Positions 7,174-17,591 of a DNA stretch of 64,000 bases are shown piece after piece (position 1 is the first letter of the stretch; every line of letters starts with the position of its first letter). Under the pieces are notes generated by a model. That model did not search any database. It saw only the letters and a program-made list of their open reading frames with translations, and was not told the origin of the DNA. The DNA lies in contig JACDGS010000008.1 in assembly GCA_013821455.1 (NCBI GenBank), positions 1 to 64,000 on the forward strand, given 5' to 3'. A program made the translations under genes and the position numbers. The DNA is from Chthoniobacterales bacterium (GTDB lineage: Bacteria > Verrucomicrobiota > Verrucomicrobiia > Chthoniobacterales > UBA10450).

Positions 7174-9603
7174 ATGCATACTGTTCCTCGAAATGGCAAA
7201 GTCGGAGCGTTTGTCTTTATTGCCTTGCTCGCAGCCTTGTCGGTCCAGGCCCAGACCTTGAGGCTGAAAACTACCCCAGATGAGCGACTTGCCCAGACCG
7301 ACTCGGTCACTCAGGCAGCCATCTTCTCAGCTTTGCCATTGGGAACTATCTTCAACGACGCATTTCACAGTGGCGACGCCGGCGTGAATCGTTCCAGTTC
7401 CCGCGCTCTTCTGGCGCGAGAGCGGGTCGCCGCCATCCTTTCGCCCACGGTTGCTATTCCACTGGGCGGCGCGATGGACGTGGCCGTTCTGGGAGCTTCC
7501 ACCATTACCAATACCGGTCCGACCGTTATCAGTGGCAATGTTGCCCTGACCCCAGGAACTTCCATTACCGGATTTCCTCCGGGCACGGTCACCGGGGGTG
7601 CCATCCACATCAATGATTCCTTCGCGATGCAGGCCAAGGCGGGGGCATTGATGGCTTACAACCTTTTGTTCGCGGAGACCTCCACGACCAACCTCTCGGG
7701 CATGAACCTAGGCGGCCTCACTCTGCTGCCGGGCATCTACCGGTTCAATAATGCGGCGCAACTCACAGGGATACTGCAGCTCAATACGCAGGGTGACCCA
7801 AATGCCGCTTTTCATTTCCTCATTGGGACCGCCCTCATGACCTCTGCCGGTTCCGCCATTACCCTTCTTAATGGCAATTCCGTGAATCTGTTCTGGCAGG
7901 TTGGCACTTCGGCGACCTTAGGCGCGGGAAGCTCCTTCACCGGCACGATTATCGCCAATCAAAGCATTACCTTTAATAACGGCGCGTCTCTCAATGGACG
8001 TGCTTTGGCGCTTAACGGCGCCGTGACTCTCGATACCAACGCCATCACCGTCCCCACGCCCACACCAACGCCAACACCGACACCGACACCAACGCCAACC
8101 CCTACCCCGACGCCAACACCGACACCGACACCAACGCCGACCCCTACCCCGACGCCAACGTCAACTCCGACACCCACAGCCACTCCGACTGCGACACCGA
8201 CCCCGACTGCGACGGCAACTATCACGCCGACGCCGACTGTGACGCCGACGCCAACCGTAACACCTACTCCAGTTGGGACTCCCGTCCCGACACCGACTCC
8301 CAGCCCAAGCGGGACACCGAGTCCAACCGCGACGCCCAGCCCTACCGGTACACCTGTAGGGACAGCGACCCCTTCTCCGACCGCGACTCCACCCGGGCCT
8401 ATTGTGATCGGAGTCCCCATTACCCCGAATCAGCTCACGCTCGCGCATGCCATTGATCGCCTGGCCGCTCTGCAGCCCGGCAACGAGCTCATCCAACAAC
8501 TCGATCAGTTGCCGGTCTCTCAGCTGCTCGCCGCGCTGGATCTTCTTTCCCCGGAAGACCTGGCCTCTATCTTCACCGGCGGCTTCGCGGTTTTGCATGT
8601 GCAGATGGATAACATCGAGAATCGGTTGTTTGATGTGCGACAGGGCGCGACAGGTTTTAGTGCCTCAGGCTTCGCCGTGACCGATACGCACGCCTACAGC
8701 CGGCCCGTCGATGCCAAAGATGCGGGCAGCCCCGACGGTAAAGAAGTCGTCTCCGCTCCATCTTCTGCGGCTTCGACGACGGCACCGGATAGGCGCTGGG
8801 GATTCTTCCTCTCCGGCACGGGAGAACTAGTGGACGTGGAAAATACGAGCGCCGCGCGCGGTTACTCATTTGCCACTGGTGGCGTGACTCTCGGCGCGGA
8901 TTACCGCCTGACCGATCATTTTGTGCTCGGCACCGCCTTTGGCTACGCCAATACGTCCACCGATCTCAATCTCGGTGGCCGTCTCCGGACGAACCAAGGT
9001 GAGATCAGCATTTACGGAACCTACTACGACAAAGGCTTCTATTTGAATGGCGTGGTCGGAGGCGGTTACAACTCACTCGAGACCAGCCGCCTCACCGCGG
9101 GCGGTTTCGCGCGTGGCGACACGAATGGCGCCGACTTTAATGCCTTGCTCGGTACCGGCTACTATTTTCACGCCGGAGCATTCACTTTTGGTCCGACCGC
9201 GTCCCTTCGTTACGGGCTGGTCGGGATCGATGGCTTTAATGAGACAGGCGCAATCGGAGCGCTCCGGATCAATTCGCAAAGCGAGGACTCACTGCTATCG
9301 ACGTTGGGCATGCAGGCGTCGTATGCGACCAGGCTGGGCCATATCCCTGTGACTCCCTTTGTCCGCGCGCAGTGGGAGCATGAACTACTCACCAGCACCG
9401 CCAGCATTGACGCCGGCTTTACCTCGGGAGATACCTTCAGTGTGAACGGGCCGCACATTGGTCGTGACGGCGCGCTCGTGAGTGTGGGCGTCTCGGCTCA
9501 ACTGACGCCGAGGATCGGCATCTTCACTTACTACACGGGCGAGCTGGGCCGCGAGAACTACAACGTGCAGAGTATCACTGCAGGCGTGCGCTTCAGCTTC
9601 TGA
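7174..9603 (+). CDS. ice-binding-like (DUF3494) autotransporter adhesin
   Basis: An 809-residue surface protein. The signal peptide is about residues 1-27 ([14 protein letters not shown]). Residues about 85-290 match the DUF3494 ice-binding-like fold ([64 protein letters not shown]). Residues about 293-408 are almost pure Pro-Thr repeats. Residues about 535-809 form an autotransporter beta-barrel ending GVRFSF, with a short helical region before it. The protein should be exported by Sec and the passenger displayed through the barrel (type V secretion). DUF3494 proteins bind ice or act as adhesins; which applies here cannot be told. No partner genes are adjacent. Confidence 0.88.
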   Translation: MHTVPRNGKVGAFVFIALLAALSVQAQTLRLKTTPDERLAQTDSVTQAAIFSALPLGTIFNDAFHSGDAGVNRSSSRALLARERVAAILSPTVAIPLGGAMDVAVLGASTITNTGPTVISGNVALTPGTSITGFPPGTVTGGAIHINDSFAMQAKAGALMAYNLLFAETSTTNLSGMNLGGLTLLPGIYRFNNAAQLTGILQLNTQGDPNAAFHFLIGTALMTSAGSAITLLNGNSVNLFWQVGTSATLGAGSSFTGTIIANQSITFNNGASLNGRALALNGAVTLDTNAITVPTPTPTPTPTPTPTPTPTPTPTPTPTPTPTPTPTPTSTPTPTATPTATPTPTATATITPTPTVTPTPTVTPTPVGTPVPTPTPSPSGTPSPTATPSPTGTPVGTATPSPTATPPGPIVIGVPITPNQLTLAHAIDRLAALQPGNELIQQLDQLPVSQLLAALDLLSPEDLASIFTGGFAVLHVQMDNIENRLFDVRQGATGFSASGFAVTDTHAYSRPVDAKDAGSPDGKEVVSAPSSAASTTAPDRRWGFFLSGTGELVDVENTSAARGYSFATGGVTLGADYRLTDHFVLGTAFGYANTSTDLNLGGRLRTNQGEISIYGTYYDKGFYLNGVVGGGYNSLETSRLTAGGFARGDTNGADFNALLGTGYYFHAGAFTFGPTASLRYGLVGIDGFNETGAIGALRINSQSEDSLLSTLGMQASYATRLGHIPVTPFVRAQWEHELLTSTASIDAGFTSGDTFSVNGPHIGRDGALVSVGVSAQLTPRIGIFTYYTGELGRENYNVQSITAGVRFSF
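8051..8400 (+). repeat. Pro-Thr coding microsatellite
   Basis: Tandem six-base units of the form CCNACN encode (PT)n within the adhesin linker. The first 115 bases are the most regular and the copies degrade towards the barrel ([14 protein letters not shown]). The length is a multiple of three, so slippage by whole units would keep the frame. Confidence 0.9.
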
Positions 9604-10092
<489 letters not shown>

Positions 10093-10620
10093 TTAGCGCG
10101 CCGAGCCCGCAGTCGAAGTATTAAGGAAGCTGGTATTCCCGCCGAGCACGACTCCGTTAGTCACATAGCCGCCGAGATTGGTTACCACCACGGCATTGCC
10201 GGCGCTCGCGCTATTAGTAAATAGGACCGTGCCGGCGCCGGGCATGAAGGGAAGGGTGATGTTTTGTGTAACACCGGAGTTATTTGTAATACCCGCGCCG
10301 CTAAGAGTGAAGACGCGGTCTTCGGTCGGACCGGGTAGGATAGTATAACTGCTTGCGCCTGGATTAAAGATCATCGCGCTCACTTCCGTAGTCTCCGAGA
10401 CCGCGATGGTGGTCTTACTTGAGTTATTGAAAGTAGCGACATCGGAAAGTCCGTTAGGAATAGTCGCCGGCGTCCAGTTAGCGGCTGTGTTCCAGTCGCT
10501 ACTGGGCGGGTTCACGCTCCAGGTCGCGCTGCCGGCGTCAGCAATCTTCGGAGTGAACAAACTCGCCAGCTGGAGAAAGGTAAAGCAGGAGACAGAGAGA
10601 AGCCGGCCAGAGATTTTCAT
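10093..10620 (-). pseudogene. truncated autotransporter-associated beta-strand protein
   Basis: A 175-residue frame begins with a signal peptide (LLSVSCFTFLQLASLFTPKI) followed by ATWSVNPPSSDWNTAANWTP and VATFNNSSKTTIAVSE, the typical start of large secreted verrucomicrobial proteins made of autotransporter-associated beta-strand repeats. Such proteins are usually many hundreds of residues long and end in a barrel or sorting domain. This one stops after the first repeats (NTSTAGSAR), so it is probably a truncated gene. It could still be exported as a short protein. Confidence 0.55.
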
Positions 10621-10737
10621 CCGCTCGTTTAACTGGAGTCATCGCTGGAAGTCAAGACCGCGTTAACTCGCTTCGGGCGCAAGGAGCGTGATCTCAGAGT
10701 GGCACCGCGACCGCGCAGGCGGATCTGGAAGAAACAA

Positions 10738-10765
10738 AGCGCCGGAGGATTTCTCCTCCGGCGCT
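10738..10765 (-). terminator. rho-independent terminator for the gene at 10792-11271
   Basis: A perfect 12-bp stem (10738-10749 with 10754-10765) and a four-base loop. On the minus strand it is followed by the T-rich run TTTGTTTCTT. It lies 27 bases beyond the stop codon of the minus-strand gene. Confidence 0.85.
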
Positions 10766-10791
10766 GAGTGTTCTTAGGACACCTCTTACGA

Positions 10792-11271
10792 TTACTTTAG
10801 GGTAATCTCGCGCATGGTCTTGACCCCAACGATGTCACGGACTTCGAACCGCTTTATGGCCAGAGCTCGGCGTTGATCTTCTGAGCCCATGATTTTTTCC
10901 GTAATCGGATCCGTCTTGGCGCGCAAGCCATCGAGGGCGGCCATGTTTGCATACTCGACCATGAGCAGCATGTTGAAGTCTTGCGCTCCTGAGGCGTCGC
11001 CATCCAGAATCTTATAATCAAGAATCAAGTTCTGCTTCTTCTGTTCCTCCATGACTGGCTTGATCGTGTGGCCAAGACTTTTGATGTAGTCATCGCTCAT
11101 CCCAGCTTTGACCTTCACCATTGTGACCACCCAAACCGAACCTTCCGTATAAGGTGCCATGCTACTTTGCGCCGCGGCCGCGTTGGAGTCGCCTTGCGCA
11201 TAAGAGACTGCGGCCACGAAGAGCGAAGACGCAGCGATGACACCGAATTGGAAGCTATGAATCATTCTCAT
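10792..11271 (-). CDS. secreted alpha/beta-barrel-like protein of unknown function
   Basis: A 159-residue protein with a signal peptide (SFQFGVIAASSLFVAAVSYAQG). The mature part has the pattern of dimeric alpha-beta barrel proteins (VWVVTMVKVKAGMSDDYIKS, ILDGDASGAQDFNMLLMVEY, ITEKIMGSEDQR). These folds occur in monooxygenases and NIPSNAP-like proteins, but no catalytic residue can be assigned. I start at the ATG at 11271 because AAGGAA lies about 11 bases upstream and it gives a proper signal peptide; an ATG six bases further in is equally plausible. A good terminator follows. Confidence 0.65.
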   Translation of the reverse strand: MRMIHSFQFGVIAASSLFVAAVSYAQGDSNAAAAQSSMAPYTEGSVWVVTMVKVKAGMSDDYIKSLGHTIKPVMEEQKKQNLILDYKILDGDASGAQDFNMLLMVEYANMAALDGLRAKTDPITEKIMGSEDQRRALAIKRFEVRDIVGVKTMREITLK

Positions 11272-11551
11272 TCTATTTTGTTTCCTTTTTGGTTTACTTT
11301 CTGTGCAGCCCGAGTGTGACCACTCGCAAGCTGCTAACAAGATAATTCAACGCGCAATGGTAGAAAAGAAAACCGCGAGTGACTAAATACGGGTTGTGTG
11401 TGCGGATTACTATTTTAGCGAACGAGGCCGAGCGATTCGCTTGCTTCTGAGCGAAAGGAGAAAAATTAGTCAACGCTTACGGTGCGAAAGTTGTCTGTCT
11501 CGGCCAGAACCAATGCTACCCTGCAGATGATAGCGCAAGAGCACTAACCAT

Positions 11552-12247
11552 ATGAAAAATACTGTTAAGAGAGCGTGGCGGGAATGGCTGCGGCCCTTTG
11601 TCCTTGCCTTCCTCATCGTGGGACCTTTGAAGTCGGCCGTAGCGGATTGGAATTGGGTGCCGACCGGATCGATGAAGCCTTCTATTCTCGAGGGGGAACT
11701 GGTAGCGGTAAATAAGCTGGCCTACGACCTAAAGGTTCCTTTCACGACCGAGCACCTGGCGACCTGGGGCAATCCCGCCCGCGGCGATGTCATCGTCTTC
11801 TATTCGCCGGAAGATGGCACGCGCCTGGTCAAGCGTGTCGTCGGTTTGCCCGGCGACACGGTAGAGCTACGGAATGAAACGGTTTATCTCAATGGCGTCG
11901 CGCAGCAGTATTCGCTCAAGGATGCCGATCCCTTCCGTCACGATGTATTTGAGGACAACGAGCCAGTCGTCGCGGTCGAACACTTAGGGAAGTGCGACCA
12001 TTACGTGATGGCTCTGCCGAATCGTTCAGCGCTCCGGACATTTGGTCCTAGTGTCGTCACGCCCGATCATTACTTCGTCATGGGCGACTCACGCGATAAT
12101 AGCAAAGACTCGCGTTTCATCGGTTCGATACCACGCGGGAAAATCCTCGGCCGGGTGCCGGGTGTTGTTCTTTCCTTCGATCCCTCACGCTACTATCTAC
12201 CGAGGTGGCGCCGCATCTTTGAGCGTATGACGGTAAACGACACTTAG
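11552..12247 (+). CDS. lepB: signal peptidase I
   Basis: A 231-residue signal peptidase I (family S26), which cuts signal peptides from exported proteins at the outer face of the inner membrane. One membrane segment lies at about residues 15-30. The catalytic Ser40 is in PTGSMKPS and the general base Lys94 is in RLVKRVVGLPGD; the GDSRDNSKDSR box (residue about 176) closes the fold. It has one predicted membrane anchor. It stands alone, so the window gives no pathway context, though many neighbours encode exported substrates. Confidence 0.93.
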   Translation: MKNTVKRAWREWLRPFVLAFLIVGPLKSAVADWNWVPTGSMKPSILEGELVAVNKLAYDLKVPFTTEHLATWGNPARGDVIVFYSPEDGTRLVKRVVGLPGDTVELRNETVYLNGVAQQYSLKDADPFRHDVFEDNEPVVAVEHLGKCDHYVMALPNRSALRTFGPSVVTPDHYFVMGDSRDNSKDSRFIGSIPRGKILGRVPGVVLSFDPSRYYLPRWRRIFERMTVNDT

Positions 12248-12434
12248 AGGATAAGAGCGAGGGTCGCATGTATTTCGAGAAGTCAGTTCCATGGTAGCAA
12301 CAAACCGAGTTACCGGCCTGGTGGTAAACGCTACCTCGATTGCTAACAGCGAGAGAACTTTTCACCTCATGATAGTCTCACCTCATCGTTTTGGCGCCCC
12401 AGTATGTCCTGGGACGCCAGATCGTTCAGGGATG

Positions 12435-14702
12435 TTAGAGTCCTTCTCCGAAGAGCGAGACTGTGCCGTCGTCATCGTTGACGACATAGACGGTGCCCGA
12501 TAACTCGTCGAGGGTGGCAAAGACCGAGAATCCACCCATTCTTTTCGGCACGATCCGGACCTGGCAGTTCTTGGGATGGGCGGCGGTACAGACGCTCCCG
12601 TCCAGGGTCGCGACGTCCGAGTCGCCAATCGTAGGAATAAAGACGGCGTCGTTGCGCTGATCGACGACGATCCGTCGCCCGTTATAGTAATTCCCGTTCC
12701 CTGCCGCCGCGGGAAATTGGGCGAGGAGAATCGCCGGAGGAGTCTGGCTGCACCCCGTCGTGTTATTCGCGTTGCAAGTTGCCCCGTCAATGACCGAGAC
12801 GGTCAGGTCGTCCCGGTTACCGACAAAGACGGTGTTTTTATCGAGCACGAATCCAATCGAGCGCGGGCCCGCGCCGACGGATATGGTAGCGATTGGAGTG
12901 TTACCGCTGACTACACTTACGGTGTTATCATCGGTATTCGCGACATAGAGTGTGTTATCGGTGGGATTGAAGGCCAGGGCTTGGGGCGCGGCGCCCACGG
13001 CGATGGTCGGCCAGGACTGATTACACCCAGAAGTATCTGTGCCCTGACAATGAGTTCCATCGATGACTGAGACCGTGTTATCGGTCTGGTTAGCGACGTA
13101 AATGATGTTACTCGCTTCGTCGATTGCCACTTCCTGGGGTTGCGTGCCGACGACCGTTGCGGCCGGCGTTTGCGCGCAGCCAGAGCTATCGCTGCTGTTG
13201 CAATGAGCGCCGTCGATGACTGAGACGGTTCCGTCGTCGCGGTTAGGCACATAGATGGTGTTAGTGCTTCGATTAACTCCGAGCGAACGGGGAGATGTTC
13301 CAACCGCGACCGTCGGCCAGGTTTGTTGACAATTGTTAGGATGACTCTGGTTGCAGGCGCTGGAGTCGATCACGGAAACATTGCTATCGAATTGGTTAGA
13401 CACGTAAACGCTATGGGTGTCGGGATTGTTCGCTATCCCGGTCGGAGCGGCGCCTACGGTGGTGGTAGGAGCAAAGGGAGTACAGCCGGAAGACTTGGTG
13501 GCATTGCAGTTGGATGTATTCAAAGCCCAGACTGTCCCTGTGTCCTGGCTGGGGACGTACAAGGTGTGCGTTGCGGGATTGAAGGCGCTGTAAAACGGAT
13601 TGAAACCGGTCGCGATCTTTTTGGCCTGACTGCAACCAGACTGGTTCGTTGCGTTGCAGGTCGCGCCATTAATCACAGAGATGCTACTCGACGATTGGTT
13701 GAGCACATAGAGGCTCTCGGTTGCGGGGTCCAGCGTGATTTTCCCACTGGGACCGCTCCCTACCCGCACCATAGGCGCCGGCGTCCCGCAACCCGAGGTG
13801 TTGGTCGCGTTACAATTTAGAGTATCTATCAATTGAACATCAGCGAGAATAGCCAGCGGATCCAGGGGAAGATAATAAGTGTGGTTGGCCTCGTCGACGA
13901 TTCCGGGACCCGCAGGTGATAAGTCTTCCGAGAAGGTAATGATGGGTGGCTGATCGCAGGTCGATTGATCCATCCCATTGCAAGTCGAGCCGTCGAATAG
14001 GGAGACGGTGAGGTTTCCGAAACTAGTGACATACACGCTATGAGTCGAGTGATCGACGGCAATGGAATCGCCACTCGTGGCCGTAACTATCGGAGGGTTG
14101 GCGCAACCCGAGGTATTACTGCCATTGCAGGCCGCGGTATTAATAAGAGAGATAGGCCCATCCTCTGCGTCGCCGACATAGAGCGAGTGCGTGGTCGGGT
14201 CCAACGCAGCACTTGCAATGGCTGCGCAAAGGCCGGCGCAGATTCGGCCGGCGACGCTGGCCGTGGCTACTCGGGCCTGCGGGCAACCGGACGTGTCTTG
14301 CGCGTTGCAGCGCCGGCCATCAACCACGGCAACAGTCTTCGCATCACCACCACCAAGAAGAACGTAGATCGTATCCGTGTTTGCGTCGAAGAGAGCTTGC
14401 GTAGGAATCTTACCGACTTGGATTGAGGCAATCGGAGCACAGCCCGATGAATTCGCGGAGTTACATTTGCTGCCATCGATGACGGAGAGCGTGCTCCCAT
14501 CTGGGTAGGCGACATAAACCGTATTAGTTTGCGGATCGACCGCAGCGCCGAGGGCGTTATCACCTACACGTGCCGTCGGCACAGCCCACGGAATTTTCGG
14601 GGGGCGCAAGGCGGTGGCCGCGAGTGTGGCTGCTCCCACGAAGAGAGTGCCCGCAAGGAGGAAGCGCAAACGTGAAGGATGACGATTTGAAGTTGTTTTC
14701 AT
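12435..14702 (-). CDS. secreted YVTN-type beta-propeller protein with Cys-paired repeats
   Basis: A 755-residue secreted protein. A signal peptide (FLLAGTLFVGAATLAATAL) is followed by about 15 repeats of 40-50 residues, each with a YVTN-like strand (TNTVYVAYPDGSTLSVIDG, HSVYVTSFGNLTVSLFDG). Nearly every repeat ends in a loop of the form CN-x(4-6)-SGC, giving a Cys pair per blade, which suggests one disulfide per blade in the periplasm or outside the cell. YVTN proteins are mainly surface or extracellular propellers; the ligand is unknown. Convergent with lepB, and 117 bp upstream of it lies the stop of the kinase gene. Confidence 0.85.
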   Translation of the reverse strand: MKTTSNRHPSRLRFLLAGTLFVGAATLAATALRPPKIPWAVPTARVGDNALGAAVDPQTNTVYVAYPDGSTLSVIDGSKCNSANSSGCAPIASIQVGKIPTQALFDANTDTIYVLLGGGDAKTVAVVDGRRCNAQDTSGCPQARVATASVAGRICAGLCAAIASAALDPTTHSLYVGDAEDGPISLINTAACNGSNTSGCANPPIVTATSGDSIAVDHSTHSVYVTSFGNLTVSLFDGSTCNGMDQSTCDQPPIITFSEDLSPAGPGIVDEANHTYYLPLDPLAILADVQLIDTLNCNATNTSGCGTPAPMVRVGSGPSGKITLDPATESLYVLNQSSSSISVINGATCNATNQSGCSQAKKIATGFNPFYSAFNPATHTLYVPSQDTGTVWALNTSNCNATKSSGCTPFAPTTTVGAAPTGIANNPDTHSVYVSNQFDSNVSVIDSSACNQSHPNNCQQTWPTVAVGTSPRSLGVNRSTNTIYVPNRDDGTVSVIDGAHCNSSDSSGCAQTPAATVVGTQPQEVAIDEASNIIYVANQTDNTVSVIDGTHCQGTDTSGCNQSWPTIAVGAAPQALAFNPTDNTLYVANTDDNTVSVVSGNTPIATISVGAGPRSIGFVLDKNTVFVGNRDDLTVSVIDGATCNANNTTGCSQTPPAILLAQFPAAAGNGNYYNGRRIVVDQRNDAVFIPTIGDSDVATLDGSVCTAAHPKNCQVRIVPKRMGGFSVFATLDELSGTVYVVNDDDGTVSLFGEGL

Positions 14703-14818
14703 AAGAGTGGTTTCCTCTTTCTTCGGAAAACTTTGCGCCGCGTTGCAAAAAATCTTCGCGAAAATGAAATCGCGGGAGCGCTACTCGCAGGGGGGACCTT
14801 GATCCTGCGCTTCTACAA

Positions 14819-17584
14819 TCAGCGCGCGGCGACTTTGTCGGGGAGGCCAAACACTCGATCAGGCTGTTCCGCTAACTTTTGAAAGCGCGCATCGCCGCGT
14901 ATCGGATTCCAGGAGGGATCAAGACGCAAGTTTTGCTGACAAAGAGTGGAAGGTTCGGAAAGTAGGTGCTCGATGACAGGGATAGCCGAATCCGCGTCGC
15001 CTAACTTTGCATAGAGACGCGCGAGGTCGGTGAGCGCGAACTGCCCATTCCAGGCGTCCTTTGCTTCTGGATTACGCACGATTGCTTCCTTCCCTTCCCG
15101 GACCGCGTCGGCCTTGCGGCCCAAGCCGAGATAAAGGTCAGCCAGAAAGAAGCGCATCCCTTCCTCGTTAGGCACAGCCTCCACTCGCTCTTCCATCCAA
15201 GGCCGCGCCGCTTCGAAATTTTCTCGCGCTTTGGCTAAGTCACCTTCGCCAAGATAGGCCTGACCAAGTAGGAATGACTTAGGAAGCTGATAAAGTCCAA
15301 ACAAGTCGTTAGGATCATCGCGCAAGATTTTCTCCGCTTCAGCGAACTTGGAGAGGAACATTTTGAGCGAGAAACGCTCTTCCGTGTAAAAATCTTCCGG
15401 ACTTCTTCCAACCGGAGCGCGGACGCGCTCTAATTCCCTGATATCTCCTTTCCAAAAGACCTGGAGCCAGGCGCGGTGTAGTTCGAAGTTCCAAGAGTTG
15501 GGGGACACCGCGATGGCGCGATCAAGCGCTTCGGCAGCTGCGGGAAAATTTCTCATTAGCTCGTAACTGAAAAAGAGGCGATGCCAGGCCTCTGGCGTAT
15601 TCGGGTTGAGCGTAGCAGCCTGTCGAACGTGCGTGGCGGATAGCTCCCAATGCCCGAGGTGGCGCTCGATTTTCGCCATGGCGTTATAGATATCAGCATT
15701 GTTAGGCAAACCTCGCAACGCGATCTCGTACTCGCTCATAGCTCGGGCGTAATCGATACCCGTGCGCCATCCTTCGCCATGCCCGTAGTAACGTCCCAGG
15801 GCAATGTGCACTTCGGGCAAATCCGGTCGCAGACGCACGGCTTCTTCCACCAGCGACTTCGCGCGCTCGAGCCGCGCCGGAACCGGGTCGTACATCTCGT
15901 GCAGCAGCATTTGCACTTGCGAGAGCTGGGCCAGAGCGAGCGCGAAATGCGGATCGATTTGGATCGCTTTTTCGTATAACTGTTCCGCTCTTTCCAAGTC
16001 GGGCTTTCGCTTCTCGTAGTCGGCGAAGAGATCGTTCGCCTGGATATAAAACAGATAAGCCTCGCCGTTTTCCGTCGCATGTTCTCTGAGCCGGGCGTTT
16101 TCTCCGGGAGTTAGCTTCGCCTTTAATGCCGAAGCGATTTCGAACGCGAGATCGCTCTGAATCGTAAACGCATCGGTCATTTGCCGATCGTAATTCTGCG
16201 CCCACATCTGTTGATCGTTCGTCGTATCGATCAACTGCACGTTAATGCGCGCACGATTGCCCATGTGGCGCACACTTCCTTCCAGCACCGCATTCACGCC
16301 GAGATCCTTTCCGATCTGGCGCCGATCCCGCGCGCCATTCTTATAAGGCAGCACCGAGTCGCGCGAGATGACTTTGAGGTCGGCAATTTTGGAGAGGTTC
16401 ACTAACAAATCGTCGTGAATACCGTCGGTAAAAAACGCATTCGCCTTCTCCTCGCTCCGATCCGTGAAAGGAAGAACGGCGATACCTTTTTGCCCGCGGG
16501 GGCCGTGCCATCCTGGCGCCGGATGAGAAACAATAATAGCTGCACCCGCCGCGAGCGCGATCGCCGCCGCCGCTAACATCCATGAGAGAGGCAATTTCCT
16601 GGACGCAATCAGGCGTTCCTGACTGACTGCCAGGCGCTGCTCCAACTGAGGGATGGAAGGCCGGGCGGCCGGCTCCAAGGCGACTAACGAGACTAAGAGC
16701 GCAGTCACATTTGCCGGAACGCCCGCCGCTTTGAGCTGCTCCACCGGCGGCAAAACTCCCGCCCGATCGCCAAAAGGCATATGGCCGGTCAGCAGATACC
16801 AAAGAGTCGCGCCTAACGAGTATAGGTCTGCCCGCACATCGACCGGTGCGCCCGCTAATTGCTCGGGACTGGCAAAGGCGGGAGTACCAACAAAATCGCC
16901 CTGCGTGAGCGCCCGCGCGTCTGGTGTTTCCGCGAGCGCTTTGGCTAGGCCGAAGTCGATCACCTTGACGGTGAACTTGCCGCCTTCTTCTCCCGTGGTG
17001 AGCATCACATTCGACGGCTTGAGGTCGCGATGGACGAGGCCGCGCTTCTCCGCCGCGCCGAGGGCAGCGGTAATCTGCCGGGCGATCTCTATCACCGTCG
17101 GTAAATCCAAGGTACCGCTCCGGCGCACCCGATCCTGCAGGGTTTCGCCTTCCACCAGTTCCATGGCGTAATAGCTTTTCCCGCTCTCCTCATCGACCCC
17201 GTATTGGTAAACCGTGGCGACGTTCGGATGGCGCAGGACCGCGGTCGCGCGCGCCTCGCGCAGGAAACGCGCGCGCGCTTCCCCGCCGCTCCCGAAAATC
17301 TCCGCGTCGATGATTTTGAGCGCGACTTCGCGTTGCAGTGAGGGATCTCGCGCCAGATAAGTGACACCCATGCTGCCGCGACCCAGCTCCCAGCGCGTTC
17401 CATCCTCGCGCCGGAGCAAAGTGTAAATGCCTAACGAGTCTAAGTCTTCATGCGACGTGGCGAATTCCTCGGTCTCGGTCAGGCCGGCGGCGAGGAGGCA
17501 ACTCATGCAGCCAAATTCTCCCGAGGCCGTCCGCTCCGTGCTCGATCCGCAACTGGGACAAGAGCTGAGTATCGGCTGAGACAT
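14819..17584 (-). CDS. Ser/Thr protein kinase with TolB-like and TPR regions
   Basis: A 921-residue membrane kinase. The order is: zinc ribbon with Cys9, Cys12, Cys26, Cys29; kinase domain (glycine loop about 68-73, Lys90, HRD 185-187, DFG 210-212); one membrane segment about 333-355; a TolB/FlgO-like region starting IAVLPFTDRSEEKANAFF; then TPR-like helices to the end. The layout (cytoplasmic kinase, periplasmic protein-binding tail) suggests signalling across the membrane. It starts seven bases after the sigma factor gene, so the two form one operon; such sigma/kinase pairs are common in Verrucomicrobia and Planctomycetes. Three exact copies of the 9-mer lie in the gene; in one, CTATACTCGTTAGGC encodes the conserved YSLG of the kinase. 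Confidence 0.93.
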   Translation of the reverse strand: MSQPILSSCPSCGSSTERTASGEFGCMSCLLAAGLTETEEFATSHEDLDSLGIYTLLRREDGTRWELGRGSMGVTYLARDPSLQREVALKIIDAEIFGSGGEARARFLREARATAVLRHPNVATVYQYGVDEESGKSYYAMELVEGETLQDRVRRSGTLDLPTVIEIARQITAALGAAEKRGLVHRDLKPSNVMLTTGEEGGKFTVKVIDFGLAKALAETPDARALTQGDFVGTPAFASPEQLAGAPVDVRADLYSLGATLWYLLTGHMPFGDRAGVLPPVEQLKAAGVPANVTALLVSLVALEPAARPSIPQLEQRLAVSQERLIASRKLPLSWMLAAAAIALAAGAAIIVSHPAPGWHGPRGQKGIAVLPFTDRSEEKANAFFTDGIHDDLLVNLSKIADLKVISRDSVLPYKNGARDRRQIGKDLGVNAVLEGSVRHMGNRARINVQLIDTTNDQQMWAQNYDRQMTDAFTIQSDLAFEIASALKAKLTPGENARLREHATENGEAYLFYIQANDLFADYEKRKPDLERAEQLYEKAIQIDPHFALALAQLSQVQMLLHEMYDPVPARLERAKSLVEEAVRLRPDLPEVHIALGRYYGHGEGWRTGIDYARAMSEYEIALRGLPNNADIYNAMAKIERHLGHWELSATHVRQAATLNPNTPEAWHRLFFSYELMRNFPAAAEALDRAIAVSPNSWNFELHRAWLQVFWKGDIRELERVRAPVGRSPEDFYTEERFSLKMFLSKFAEAEKILRDDPNDLFGLYQLPKSFLLGQAYLGEGDLAKARENFEAARPWMEERVEAVPNEEGMRFFLADLYLGLGRKADAVREGKEAIVRNPEAKDAWNGQFALTDLARLYAKLGDADSAIPVIEHLLSEPSTLCQQNLRLDPSWNPIRGDARFQKLAEQPDRVFGLPDKVAAR

Positions 17585-17591
17585 AGACTCG

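Noticed and set aside
7959-8420. Minus-strand open frame of Gly-Val repeats
   Set aside because: It is the reverse reading of the Pro-Thr coding repeat of the adhesin gene.
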